Assembly (NCBI GenBank): GCA_937935245.1
Contig: CALGXX010000006.1
Location: 1 to 37,443, forward strand
Direction: 5' to 3'
DNA length: 37,443 nt
Source of the DNA: an uncultured Candidatus Saccharibacteria bacterium
GTDB taxonomy: Bacteria > Patescibacteriota > Saccharimonadia > Saccharimonadales > Saccharimonadaceae
Each line of letters begins with the position of its first letter. The first letter of the stretch is position 1. The notes below the pieces were generated by a model that made no database searches, had not been told where the DNA came from, and saw nothing but the letters and a program-made list of their open reading frames with translations. Of the stretch, positions 16,643 through 24,492 are shown one piece after another. Position numbers and translations under genes: made by a program.

Positions 16643-17218
16643 CTACCTCTTCAAAGCTTCGGTAACTCGCTGAGCTGTCGGCAAATTAACATCGACATTT
16701 TCAAGTGCCTTAGTAGCATCCGCCAATGTATAACCCAAAGCCATCAATGCCTCCAAAGCCTCATCGGAAGTGTTTAATTCAGTCTGTAATGGAGCTTCCG
16801 CTCGACCGTAATGAGTCGGTAAACCAACTTTATCACTCAGATCAACCACCACTCGCTCGGCAGTTTTTTTGCCGACGCCAGTGGCCTTTTGTACAAAGCC
16901 GCTGTCAGCATTAGCAATAGCGTTGCGCACTTGCTCGGCATCGCCTAAGCTTAAAATAGCCAGCGCAGCCTTCGGGCCAACCCCCTGAACCGTGATTAGC
17001 ATTTCAAATAACTTTTTCGCCGCCAGACTAGAAAAGCCAAACAATTCCTCCGACTGTTCGCGCACGTGATGATAAGTATAAAATTTCACTTCCTGGTCTA
17101 ATATAACTGCGCCAAAATCATTAGTCGCCACGCTAACTTCATACCCAACACCATGAACATCAATAACTAACGAGCCGTTAAATTTCTCAGCAACTTTTCC
17201 AAAAACATGTGCAATCAT
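16643..17218 (-). CDS. ruvA: Holliday junction binding protein RuvA
   Basis: RuvA is the tetrameric junction-binding partner of RuvB. The 191-residue protein has the OB-fold domain (residues 1-62, VHGVGYEVSV), the tandem helix-hairpin-helix region (LITVQGVGPKAALAILS and KATGVGKKTAERVVVDL), an acidic/Ser linker and the C-terminal domain III (SDEALEALMALGYTLADATKAL). The ATG at 17218 has a TATAAT six bases upstream that overlaps the ruvC stop codon. It follows ruvC by eight bases. Confidence 0.97.
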   Translation of the reverse strand: MIAHVFGKVAEKFNGSLVIDVHGVGYEVSVATNDFGAVILDQEVKFYTYHHVREQSEELFGFSSLAAKKLFEMLITVQGVGPKAALAILSLGDAEQVRNAIANADSGFVQKATGVGKKTAERVVVDLSDKVGLPTHYGRAEAPLQTELNTSDEALEALMALGYTLADATKALENVDVNLPTAQRVTEALKR

Positions 17219-17230
17219 ATTTCAATTATA
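17219..17230 (-). promoter_or_regulatory. Leaderless-type promoter of ruvA overlapping the ruvC stop
   Basis: Minus-strand TATAAT (17225-17230) ends 6 nt before the ATG at 17218. The TAA stop of ruvC is part of the -10 box. Confidence 0.55.
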
Positions 17231-17699
17231 CCCGATTCATCGCTGCGTGTGTAATTGCTGCAGCCAAAGCGTCCGCGCAGTCATCTGGCTTCGGAACATC
17301 TTTCAAACCCAAATTAAGTCGCACCATTTCCTGAACCTGCTTTTTATCGGCCTTTCCATAGCCGGTCAAAGTTTGCTTTATTTGTAGTGGTGTATATTCT
17401 GCAATCGGCATTCCAGCTTTTCGCCCAGTCAACATCGCCACACCGCGCGCCTCCGCCACAGAAATCGCCGTCGTAACATTACGCGCAAAAAATAGTTTTT
17501 CAATCGACATAACATCAGGATTTGTTTCGGCAATAATCTCTGTCAGGCTATCGAAAATATCTTCAAGCCTTTCATCAATTGGCGTATGTGCCGGCGTCGT
17601 CACAACTCCCGCCGTGACCATCTTGAACTTGCCACGAGAAAAATCAATCACACCAAACCCCAAAATCCCCGTTCCCGGGTCAATCCCGATAATTCTCAT
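17226..17699 (-). CDS. ruvC: Holliday junction resolvase RuvC
   Basis: RuvC is the RNase H-fold endonuclease that cuts Holliday junctions. The first catalytic Asp is in GIDPGTGILGFG (residue 7). Glu in SIEKLFFARN and the Asp pair in PDDCADALAAAITH complete the acidic site. The frame stays open 33 codons further upstream, but that extension has no family match and overlaps the gene before. ATG at 17699 gives the canonical N-terminus (157 residues) and has an extended -10 (TGCTATAAT) six bases upstream. Confidence 0.96.
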   Translation of the reverse strand: MRIIGIDPGTGILGFGVIDFSRGKFKMVTAGVVTTPAHTPIDERLEDIFDSLTEIIAETNPDVMSIEKLFFARNVTTAISVAEARGVAMLTGRKAGMPIAEYTPLQIKQTLTGYGKADKKQVQEMVRLNLGLKDVPKPDDCADALAAAITHAAMNRV

Positions 17700-17714
17700 A
17701 TCTTTATTATAGCA
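17700..17714 (-). promoter_or_regulatory. Extended -10, leaderless-type promoter of ruvC
   Basis: Minus-strand TGCTATAAT (17706-17714) with a 6-nt gap to the ATG at 17699. Confidence 0.6.
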
Positions 17715-17715
17715 A

Positions 17716-19518
17716 TTATTTACCGCTTGCGGATTTAATGCTTTCGCGGATTTTTCGTACAAATTGCGAGATTTCCCATCGCCATTGCCATACGCCATAA
17801 CCGACAGCCAGTAAACTCACGCCGCCAAATACCCACCAGCCCCAAGTAGCACCAGCAACCTGCTTAACTTCAGCCGCCGCCGAGCCAACAGTTGGCATAT
17901 TTGCAGATTTTATCTTTCGGCAACGCTTAGTTTGTGGGTTGCGCTCAAATCCTTCTGGGCATTCTTTTGCTATATCGTCAGTGGAGGCAATTTTCTTACA
18001 TCGACCCGTAGCTGAATTGCGGAATTGACCTTCTGGGCAAGGCTTCAAAGTTTTTGCCGCAGCCGATGCGATAGATCGGCATCTGCCAGTTTCTTCACTA
18101 CGATAATAACCATCTTTACAGGGCGTAATAGTTTTTGCCGCTTCATTTTTTCGACAACGGCGAGTTTCCGGATGGCGATATTGACCAACAGGACAAGGGC
18201 TTTCAACGGGCGGGGTGGCAATTTTCACACATCTACCCAGCGCATTTCGCTCGTAACCATTCTGACAGTCTGGATATTCCTTAAAAATATTAGCGGAGCC
18301 TTCAGTAATAGCAAATGTCCGAGTCCACTCATCATCAACCAAACTCCACGAGGCTCCTTTTGGCATACTACTATATTCGGCGGCGGCATCAATTTTCGAG
18401 CCGGCCTCATCCAATAAATAAACTTTTCCTTTTGTTTTTGGCAATTTCAGATTCGTATTTTTTATTTTGATCGTTAAAAATTCACCCGGCTTTAATTTGA
18501 TATCACCAATATTTTCACGAACGCCAGAATCGCCAACTGTCAATTTACAGCCCGTCGTAATGACGGTTTTTTCGCCAGAATTGATAATCTCAATGAATTG
18601 TTCATCAACATTCGACGCAATTTCACTTAGCTTCAGACCTTCACATTTATTCAACTCCTTTGGAGATTCAGGTTTGAGCTCTGGACTCTTACAATTCGGA
18701 CGTGAATACGGCACAATTTCCTGATTGTCAGAACCTTTACTCGATAAAAAATCAGTGGAATTATTTTTCGAATCAATAATATTTTCATCAATAAAACAGC
18801 GCCAAACAATTTTCACACCGCCTTTAATTGGCGAGCCCGCAGACTTTGAATTATTTCCCCAGCCGACAGTATCTGCGACCGACCCGTCCGAACGCGACAA
18901 CACGACCGATCCATCATTTTGAGCCAAACCTAAATTATTATCAAACTTTATGGCACTCGCCAACATCTTATCGTTCGACAAAACCAAAAATCCGTTCGCC
19001 AAGATTACTTCATCTTTGAAAATTTTTCCAACGGTTTTAGCTTCAGGTCCAGTGTAATACTCTATTTTCCAACCAGCCAAATTAACATTCCGATTCGTCG
19101 GATTATAAATCTCAACGTATTTTTTGCCCTGACTAATCTTTGAAATTAATATCGGAGCATTTTCTTCTGTTCTTCCGTCTGGATTATCTATTTTTGGCGG
19201 CTCAGATTCGGGATTTGGCTCGGACTTTGAAGACTCATTGGTAGCAGGATTTTCACTCGGACTATTTGTAAACGAATTCTCCGTTGGAGTTTCGGGATTT
19301 TCACTTGATTGAGAAGGTGAATTGCTATCGATCTGCCCCTTATCAACAACTGGATCTTTTATCTCCTCAGCCGATTTAGGACTATTATCAACAGTCTGAG
19401 TGTCATCAACTTTCGACTCTTGAGTAGCACCTGAAACGCCTTCCGCCAAAACCAACGGCGACGGCATTATTAGCGCCGCGGCTAGTATCATAAGTAGTGT
19501 GTTGCGCAAATACTTCAT
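17716..19518 (-). CDS. Surface protein with lamin-tail domains, Cys-rich repeats and C-terminal anchor
   Basis: The start at 19518 (after AGGAGCGAGC) gives a signal peptide ending near VLA. An in-frame start nine codons earlier is less likely. A Ser/Pro/Glu-rich stretch follows (about residues 30-120). Two lamin-tail (LTD) domains come next: ILISKISQGKKYVEIYNPTNRNVNLAGWKIEYY and LKLSEIASNVDEQFIEIINSGEK. Then five tandem Cys repeats of the form CPEGxxRNxxTxRC(R/K)K, encoded at 17911-18267. A membrane helix (WGWWVFGGVSLLAVGYGVW) and basic tail end the protein. It is likely cell-surface exposed; the LTD domain is known in secreted bacterial nucleases and adhesins, but no nuclease domain is seen here. 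Confidence 0.85.
   Translation of the reverse strand: MKYLRNTLLMILAAALIMPSPLVLAEGVSGATQESKVDDTQTVDNSPKSAEEIKDPVVDKGQIDSNSPSQSSENPETPTENSFTNSPSENPATNESSKSEPNPESEPPKIDNPDGRTEENAPILISKISQGKKYVEIYNPTNRNVNLAGWKIEYYTGPEAKTVGKIFKDEVILANGFLVLSNDKMLASAIKFDNNLGLAQNDGSVVLSRSDGSVADTVGWGNNSKSAGSPIKGGVKIVWRCFIDENIIDSKNNSTDFLSSKGSDNQEIVPYSRPNCKSPELKPESPKELNKCEGLKLSEIASNVDEQFIEIINSGEKTVITTGCKLTVGDSGVRENIGDIKLKPGEFLTIKIKNTNLKLPKTKGKVYLLDEAGSKIDAAAEYSSMPKGASWSLVDDEWTRTFAITEGSANIFKEYPDCQNGYERNALGRCVKIATPPVESPCPVGQYRHPETRRCRKNEAAKTITPCKDGYYRSEETGRCRSIASAAAKTLKPCPEGQFRNSATGRCKKIASTDDIAKECPEGFERNPQTKRCRKIKSANMPTVGSAAAEVKQVAGATWGWWVFGGVSLLAVGYGVWQWRWEISQFVRKIRESIKSASGK
17911..18267 (-). repeat. Five tandem Cys-rich repeats within the lamin-tail protein
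   Basis: Coding repeat with unit C-x2-G-x2-R-x5-RC(R/K/V)K. Copies begin CQNGYER, CPVGQYR, CKDGYYR, CPEGQFR and CPEGFER. The spacing between copies varies by a few residues of Ala/Ser/Thr linker. Each has two Cys, suggesting one disulfide per unit. Confidence 0.85.
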
Positions 19519-19570
19519 GCTCGCTCCTTGCTTATGGTTAATCATCTTTAGTTTAGCGTACTTTTTGTCA

Positions 19571-19602
19571 AATTAAAAATCGCCCCAGAAAAGGAGCGAT
19601 TT
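19571..19602 (-). terminator. Rho-independent terminator after the YebC gene
   Basis: Minus-strand 10-bp stem (AAATCGCTCC with GGGGCGATTT, one G-U pair) and a 6-nt loop, followed by a T-rich tract. It lies between the YebC gene end at 19618 and the lamin-tail gene start. Confidence 0.85.
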
Positions 19603-19617
19603 CTTAAAGCGATGATT

Positions 19618-20334
19618 TTATTCCGCTGTGATATCCGCATTCGTATGAACATTCACAACGTCATCCAAATCGTCCAACGCATCAATCATCTTCATCAATT
19701 TCTGCGCAGTTTCCATATCAGCAATTTCTATCGGCGCGTTGGCAATGTATCGTAACTCCGCATCTTTAACCTTCAAGCCTTGTTCAACCAACTTATTCCG
19801 CACACTCGCCAAATCTTTCAACTCCGTATACACGATAATCTCACCATCTTCCTCGACAGCATCTTCGGCGCCAGCGTCCAAAACCGCTAGCAACAAATCT
19901 TCCCCGCTACCTTCGATAGTAATGACGCCTTTACGCGTAAATTGGAACATCACACTACCAGCATCAGCAATTCGCCCGCCATTTTTAACCAACGCAGTTT
20001 TTACCTCTGGTAATGTTCGATTGCGATTATCTGTCGCCGTTTCAATAATAACGCCCACGCCGCCAGGACCATAACCTTCGTAAGCAATTTCCTCCAAAGC
20101 CGCCGCGCTCTTATCCGCCACTCGGTCAATTGCTCGCTGGATGTTTGCACTAGGCATATTCGCAGCCTTAGCTTTTTCAATTGCCATCGCCAAACTTGAG
20201 TTCAACGCTGGATCTGTGCCGCCACGTGCTGCAATAGCAATTTGATTACCCAATTTCGTAAAAATCGCGCCGCGCTTAGCGTCAACAATCGCTTTTTGTC
20301 GGTGAGTTGTAGCCCATTTACTGTGTCCTGACAT
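19618..20334 (-). CDS. YebC/PmpR family regulator
   Basis: The 238-residue protein begins MSGHSKWATTHRQKAIVDAKRG, the family signature. It continues with FTKLGNQIAIAARGG, ANMPSANIQRAIDRV and YEGYGPGGVGVIIETATDNRNRT. Members act as DNA-binding regulators (PmpR) or as translation factors that relieve ribosome stalling at proline stretches (YebC/TACO1); the sequence does not settle which. AGGAG precedes the start and a minus-strand TATAAT lies farther upstream near 20374. A strong terminator follows. Confidence 0.95.
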   Translation of the reverse strand: MSGHSKWATTHRQKAIVDAKRGAIFTKLGNQIAIAARGGTDPALNSSLAMAIEKAKAANMPSANIQRAIDRVADKSAAALEEIAYEGYGPGGVGVIIETATDNRNRTLPEVKTALVKNGGRIADAGSVMFQFTRKGVITIEGSGEDLLLAVLDAGAEDAVEEDGEIIVYTELKDLASVRNKLVEQGLKVKDAELRYIANAPIEIADMETAQKLMKMIDALDDLDDVVNVHTNADITAE

Positions 20335-20381
20335 AATTTCTCCTAAAGTTATTTGCTATTTCAATCTGTTACTATTATACA

Positions 20382-21833
20382 CTACTCCACAATATTTATC
20401 TTGGCGAGGTCCAATTTAGTTTGCTTTTTCATCCAAATCATTGCCAAAATTAGCGCCACATATAAAGCCACACACTGCCACAAATTGATACTAACTTCCA
20501 TTTGAGCCCATTCAAATCCAGCCGTCCAATTGGTGACTTGAATCATATAGCCAAGTAGCCACGTCGTCGGAGTTGCAATCAACGCGCCAATCATCGGCAC
20601 AAAAACCATCACGCCCGACATAAATGTCAGCAGCATCGCTAGCGGCACAAACGGCAAAATCAGCATATTCGCAATTAACGCCACATTACTAATAACGCCG
20701 AAACTCATCATAAGTAGCGGCAATGTCATAATTTGCGCCGACAAAGTTTCAATTAAAATTTGTCGAAACGCGCCTGGTTCTTTATTACCAAAAAAGTAAG
20801 AATGTAAAAGCGGCGCCAACATAATCACGCCCGCAAACGAAGCAAAGCTTAATTGCCAGCCCAAATCGCCCCAACCAAATTGCGGATTTATCAATAGCGT
20901 AATTGCCGCCGACACAGGAAGCAGAACCAGCGGGTGAATTGTCCGACCATAATACCACGCCGCCAGACTCAGTCCCGCCACCAAACCAGCTCTCGACATA
21001 CTAGGACTCAGCCCAGTCACCGACATAAAGCCAATTATCATAACAGCAGCGCTGAGCATCGCTAAATATTTTGATCGCTTGGCGAATAATCGTCGCGCTA
21101 AACGGACTAAAATTGTTAAATTGTAGCCGCTCGCCACCACGATATGCGTTAGTCCAGCAATTTTCAAATTGTCACTTAATTCAGTCGGCATAGCACGCCT
21201 TAAACCCAATAAAAATCCCAATCCCAACGCGGACTCTGACTCTGGAACATGCTTACGGACCCGTCCCGCAAACCAATCGCGAACTCCCACCGCCACATCA
21301 CCCGGAACGGGTCTTTCGGCGCTAATAATTTTCGCCCGATATATGCTTGCCGAAAAAGCCCCAAATCCCGCCGTCATTTTACCCTTAACCCTCACGATAT
21401 CACTACGCTTAATTGAGTTTTTATCTGGCGTCGTCACCCAAATTTGTCCCGGCAATTTTTCATTATTCATCTGCAAATTACCCAGTCTAAGAACCGTTTG
21501 ACTATTTTTATCGAGATCAGGATCCTCTAAAACTTGACCTTGGACAATTGCGACTTTTCCGATTAACGAATCATAAACCTCCACGCCTTTTCTGCCAATT
21601 TCACCGCGCCAAAGACCAATCAAAACTCCAGAAATAATTGCTAAAATCACAAAAAATCGCCAGCGCCAAATTGCCACGATTACGAAAATAATCAGCCCGA
21701 CCAATAAAAATAATGGATTCGCCGCAAACGACCGCGGTATGTAATGGATGGAAATTACGCCAATTGTCAGACCGAGGCACCACGCTGCCATCATCCAAGA
21801 AATATGCAACTTCTCAAATAGCCAACTATTCAT
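20382..21833 (-). CDS. comEC: DNA uptake channel ComEC (without nuclease domain)
   Basis: The 483-residue polytopic protein has an N-terminal membrane region with DUF4131-like OB segment (KVAIVQGQVLEDPDLDKNSQTVLRLG). The Competence domain follows with GLTHIVVASGYNLTILVRL and SPSMSRAGLVAGLSLAAWYYGR. ComEC forms the membrane channel for single-stranded DNA in transformation. Firmicute ComEC is ~770 residues with a C-terminal metallo-beta-lactamase domain; that domain is absent and no separate one is seen here. With the type IV pilus genes and recA in the same window it suggests competence. The -10 TATACT lies six bases before the ATG. Confidence 0.9.
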   Translation of the reverse strand: MNSWLFEKLHISWMMAAWCLGLTIGVISIHYIPRSFAANPLFLLVGLIIFVIVAIWRWRFFVILAIISGVLIGLWRGEIGRKGVEVYDSLIGKVAIVQGQVLEDPDLDKNSQTVLRLGNLQMNNEKLPGQIWVTTPDKNSIKRSDIVRVKGKMTAGFGAFSASIYRAKIISAERPVPGDVAVGVRDWFAGRVRKHVPESESALGLGFLLGLRRAMPTELSDNLKIAGLTHIVVASGYNLTILVRLARRLFAKRSKYLAMLSAAVMIIGFMSVTGLSPSMSRAGLVAGLSLAAWYYGRTIHPLVLLPVSAAITLLINPQFGWGDLGWQLSFASFAGVIMLAPLLHSYFFGNKEPGAFRQILIETLSAQIMTLPLLMMSFGVISNVALIANMLILPFVPLAMLLTFMSGVMVFVPMIGALIATPTTWLLGYMIQVTNWTAGFEWAQMEVSINLWQCVALYVALILAMIWMKKQTKLDLAKINIVE

Positions 21834-21845
21834 ACTTAAAGTATA
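21834..21845 (-). promoter_or_regulatory. Leaderless-type promoter of comEC
   Basis: Minus-strand TATACT (21840-21845), 6-nt gap, then ATG at 21833. Confidence 0.5.
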
Positions 21846-21862
21846 TCTGGATCTGAAGCCAT

Positions 21863-21886
21863 AAAAAAGACTCCGCCAAGGGAGTC
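21863..21886 (-). terminator. Rho-independent terminator of tRNA-Lys
   Basis: Minus-strand GACTCC/GGAGTC stem with a 6-nt loop and six T residues, starting about 11 nt after the tRNA 3' end. Confidence 0.85.
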
Positions 21887-21897
21887 GATTTCAAATT

Positions 21898-21974
21898 TGG
21901 AGGGTCCACCGGGGCTTGAACCCGGGACACCCTGCTTAAAAGGCAGGTGCTCTAACCAGCTGAGCTATGGACCC
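21898..21974 (-). tRNA. tRNA-Lys (anticodon TTT)
   Basis: The cloverleaf can be folded by hand. The acceptor stem is GGGTCCA/TGGACCC, the D arm GCTC...GAGC, the anticodon stem CCTGC/GCAGG with loop CTTTTAA, and the T arm CCGGG/CCCGG with TTCAAGC. CCA is encoded. The discriminator base is T, unlike the A usual in tRNA-Lys. Confidence 0.95.
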
Positions 21975-22021
21975 ATTCGGAATATCCGCTTTCTTCATCC
22001 TAGCACAAACCAACACAAAGG

Positions 22022-22501
22022 TCAATGCTTAGCGAGTTTATGTCCACCAGTATGTAGTGAAAAAATGTCAATTAGACCGCACACCAGACCAAACGTAGCC
22101 ACATATCGCCAATTATTCGCGAAAATCTTATACAGCTCCAGCGCCTGTCCGTCTAGTGATATATATTTCCCCAGAGGAACCACCAATAGCGCTGCTGTCA
22201 AAAACGCGATTCCCACCGCTGAGACAATTCTCTCATGTTTTTTCTGATATCTCGGACCACTTAGAAGAAGCATAATTAACGGAATCAACGTTAAGACTAA
22301 TCCCGAAATTACACCATTTGGCAATAAACCAGTTTCCAATTTCAAGCTATCTAGTACTCCCGTCAGCCAGCCACCCCACCATTCTGATAGTAAAAATCCC
22401 GTCGCCAACGACAACGCCAATGGACCGAATCTTCGAGATGAAACAAATGCAACCGCAAAAACCGTTACTAAAATTGCTCCAAATAGAATTATCACGCTCA
22501 T
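22022..22501 (-). CDS. Hypothetical multi-pass membrane protein
   Basis: No family was recognised. The 159-residue protein has about five hydrophobic segments: IILFGAILVTVFAVAFV, a Trp-rich one with GFLLSEWWGGWLTGVL, VISGLVLTLIPLIMLLL, VGIAFLTAALLVVPLG and VATFGLVCGLIDIF. Fold and Trp pattern recall colicin V production (CvpA)-like proteins, a weak inference. The start at 22501 shares an ATGA overlap with the DUF192 gene, so the two are co-translated. Confidence 0.75.
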   Translation of the reverse strand: MSVIILFGAILVTVFAVAFVSSRRFGPLALSLATGFLLSEWWGGWLTGVLDSLKLETGLLPNGVISGLVLTLIPLIMLLLSGPRYQKKHERIVSAVGIAFLTAALLVVPLGKYISLDGQALELYKIFANNWRYVATFGLVCGLIDIFSLHTGGHKLAKH

Positions 22502-22989
22502 TTATCCTCCTCCAAATCAAATTTTACCTGTGACCCAACCGTGGCGCTCGCCCGCTTAGCAACTCCTGCCTTCACCTCCAACACGTACTTTGCCGGAACT
22601 GGTGGCGCATATTTTTCATGCGGCTCGGCATCTGGCTTGACGTTATGCTTTATATAGACGACACGCTTTTTATCATTGATCCAAATCATATCGACCGAAA
22701 ACTTCATATCTTTCATCCACATTTTATGACGATCGTTATGGTCAAATACGAACAGCATGGCATAATTCTCATCAATTCCCAGTCTCCCAGACAGACCTTT
22801 CCGCTGCGATTCTTCGTCATTAGCAATTTCCGCCCGAAGCATCGTCTTATTAAGGTAAATCATTTCCGTTTTTGGCGAAACCGTTCGAAAAGCATAAAAA
22901 ATTGCCCCACCAATAACCATTAGCATACCGCAGATAAATATCCATTTGATGACAGTCTGAGTTACTGTCGAGTGACGAGGCTCGTCCAT
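22498..22989 (-). CDS. DUF192 family protein, membrane anchored
   Basis: The 163-residue protein has an N-terminal helix (about residues 13-31) followed by the DUF192 domain. Conserved blocks are RKGLSGRLGIDENYAMLFVFDHNDRHKMWMKDMKFSVDMIWINDKKRVV and VLEVKAGVAKRASATVGSQV. The family is small, beta-rich and usually exported; its function is not established. TATAAT (22996-23001) lies six bases before the ATG at 22989, so the message is probably leaderless. Confidence 0.9.
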   Translation of the reverse strand: MDEPRHSTVTQTVIKWIFICGMLMVIGGAIFYAFRTVSPKTEMIYLNKTMLRAEIANDEESQRKGLSGRLGIDENYAMLFVFDHNDRHKMWMKDMKFSVDMIWINDKKRVVYIKHNVKPDAEPHEKYAPPVPAKYVLEVKAGVAKRASATVGSQVKFDLEEDK

Positions 22990-23001
22990 AAACCTATTAT
23001 A
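22990..23001 (-). promoter_or_regulatory. Leaderless-type promoter of the DUF192 gene
   Basis: Minus-strand TATAAT (22996-23001), 6-nt gap, then ATG at 22989. Confidence 0.6.
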
Positions 23002-23013
23002 ACAAGTTTATGC

Positions 23014-23931
23014 TTAAGCGCCGATTTTATCTTTTTTATTGCCACGTTTGGCGTTTCGATCGATGTATTCAATTATCTTTCCAGCCACATTTCGACGAGT
23101 AATTTTCTCAATTCCAAATCCTGGACTAGCATTAACTTCCAGCACCAAAGCACCACGACTTGATCTCATGAAGTCGACTCCGGCAACTGTTAATCCCATT
23201 GCCTTAGCGGCTTTCACGCACATTTTACGTTCAGAATCTGTCAATTTTATGCTGGTTCCTTCGCCGCCCTTATGCAAATTGCTACGAAAATCATCGTCCA
23301 AACTCTGACGCTTCATACTAGCCACCACTTGACTGCCAACCACAAACGCACGAATATCGACACCAGCCGACTCTCTAATAAACTCCTGAAGCAGCACGTT
23401 CGTGCCGTCCGAGTTGGTCAAATAGAACGCCTGCAGAACCGACTTGGCAGCCTTTTTAGTTTCCGCCAGAACCACGCCATTTCCGTGTGTACCACGCGCC
23501 AACTTAATAATCGCTGGCATACCACCAATCTCTTCAATGAGCGAATCAATGTCAGTCGCGTTTCGGGAAAAGACCGTCTTCGGAATCGACACTCCCGCTT
23601 TAACTAATAACTGCGTTGAGCGTAATTTGTCCCGCGCTCTAGTAATCGCAATCGAGCGATTCATGAAAAACGCCTTCGGATACATCATCTCCAATTGACG
23701 CAAAACTGCCGTTCCATACTTCGTCATATGGCTCGCGATTCGCGGAATTACCACATCAAATTCACCAATTTCCTTACCCTTGTAAATAACCGTCGGATGC
23801 TTTTCATCAATTGAAACGTAACAGTTTTTATACTTAATAACTTTAACTTGATGACCGCGCTTTTCAGCCTCTTCTTTCAGGCGAAGCGTCGAATAATTAA
23901 TGTTGCCGTTAGATAATATTGCAATTCGCAT
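23014..23931 (-). CDS. rimK: RimK-family ATP-grasp alpha-L-glutamate ligase
   Basis: The 305-residue protein is an ATP-grasp ligase related to RimK, which adds glutamates to the C-terminus of ribosomal protein S6, and to cofactor F420 and peptide ligases. Visible blocks are the N-terminal NGNINYSTLRLKEEAEKRGH, the ATP-grasp KLARGTHGNGVVLAE, LLQEFIRESAGVDIRAFVVG, and the metal-binding LEVNASPGFGIEKITRRN. It starts one base inside the stop of the RimB-like gene (shared A), so the pair is coupled. S6 modification is the best guess from the pairing. Confidence 0.9.
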   Translation of the reverse strand: MRIAILSNGNINYSTLRLKEEAEKRGHQVKVIKYKNCYVSIDEKHPTVIYKGKEIGEFDVVIPRIASHMTKYGTAVLRQLEMMYPKAFFMNRSIAITRARDKLRSTQLLVKAGVSIPKTVFSRNATDIDSLIEEIGGMPAIIKLARGTHGNGVVLAETKKAAKSVLQAFYLTNSDGTNVLLQEFIRESAGVDIRAFVVGSQVVASMKRQSLDDDFRSNLHKGGEGTSIKLTDSERKMCVKAAKAMGLTVAGVDFMRSSRGALVLEVNASPGFGIEKITRRNVAGKIIEYIDRNAKRGNKKDKIGA

Positions 23932-24437
23932 TATTTTTCCTCACCTTTCTGATGATATTTTTTATAAAATTCGTATGGATTCAATTTTACTTCTTCATTA
24001 AGACTAGCAGTTACGGACGGTTTTTTCCTGCGAACATTTTTTCTTGAGACATCCACTAGGAATTTTCCAGAAATCGACCGTCTTCCAATTAGCACCGGGA
24101 ATTCATTCTTCGACCGATCGGATAGATTCATCAGCATTTTAATTTTTCGCCCACCAAGCTTCACCCAAAAATGCGTTCTATAACGAATCTGATTTTGACC
24201 CATTGCAGAGCGTACGCTAGCCACAGAATAATCAGTTCTCTTAAATACCTTACCATTATAATACGGCGAACCCTTACCAAACAAAGAAAACTTCAACGCT
24301 CCATCTTTATCAATGCGAATATTACTCGCCCAAACCGCACTGGAATCGGCGCCCGTATCAATTTTAGCTGGGACTTTTTGCGCTCGCTTGCCTAAGTCCA
24401 CAAACTCAGTCGACCCAATAATGGCTTTTTCTTTCAT
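23931..24437 (-). CDS. RimB-like retropepsin/ATP-dependent zinc protease family protein (COG4067)
   Basis: The 168-residue protein has KIDTGADSSAVWA, a single aspartic-protease-like DTGA motif, and the family blocks TRTHFWVKLG-like RTHFWVKLGGRKIKMLMNLSDRS and FPVLIGRRSISGKFLVD. Family members next to rimK (RimB) trim glutamate tails from S6. It precedes rimK in an overlapping two-gene unit. A CATAAT -10-like box lies eight bases upstream of the ATG. Confidence 0.88.
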   Translation of the reverse strand: MKEKAIIGSTEFVDLGKRAQKVPAKIDTGADSSAVWASNIRIDKDGALKFSLFGKGSPYYNGKVFKRTDYSVASVRSAMGQNQIRYRTHFWVKLGGRKIKMLMNLSDRSKNEFPVLIGRRSISGKFLVDVSRKNVRRKKPSVTASLNEEVKLNPYEFYKKYHQKGEEK

Positions 24438-24492
24438 ACGTCAATATTATGGCATAATTTATGATATATATCAATATCCAAGCTGTGCTTAT

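Noticed and set aside
17700..17798. Upstream extension of ruvC by 33 codons
   Set aside because: The extension overlaps the lamin-tail gene, has no match to RuvC, and ATG 17699 gives the canonical MRIIGIDPG start behind a good promoter.
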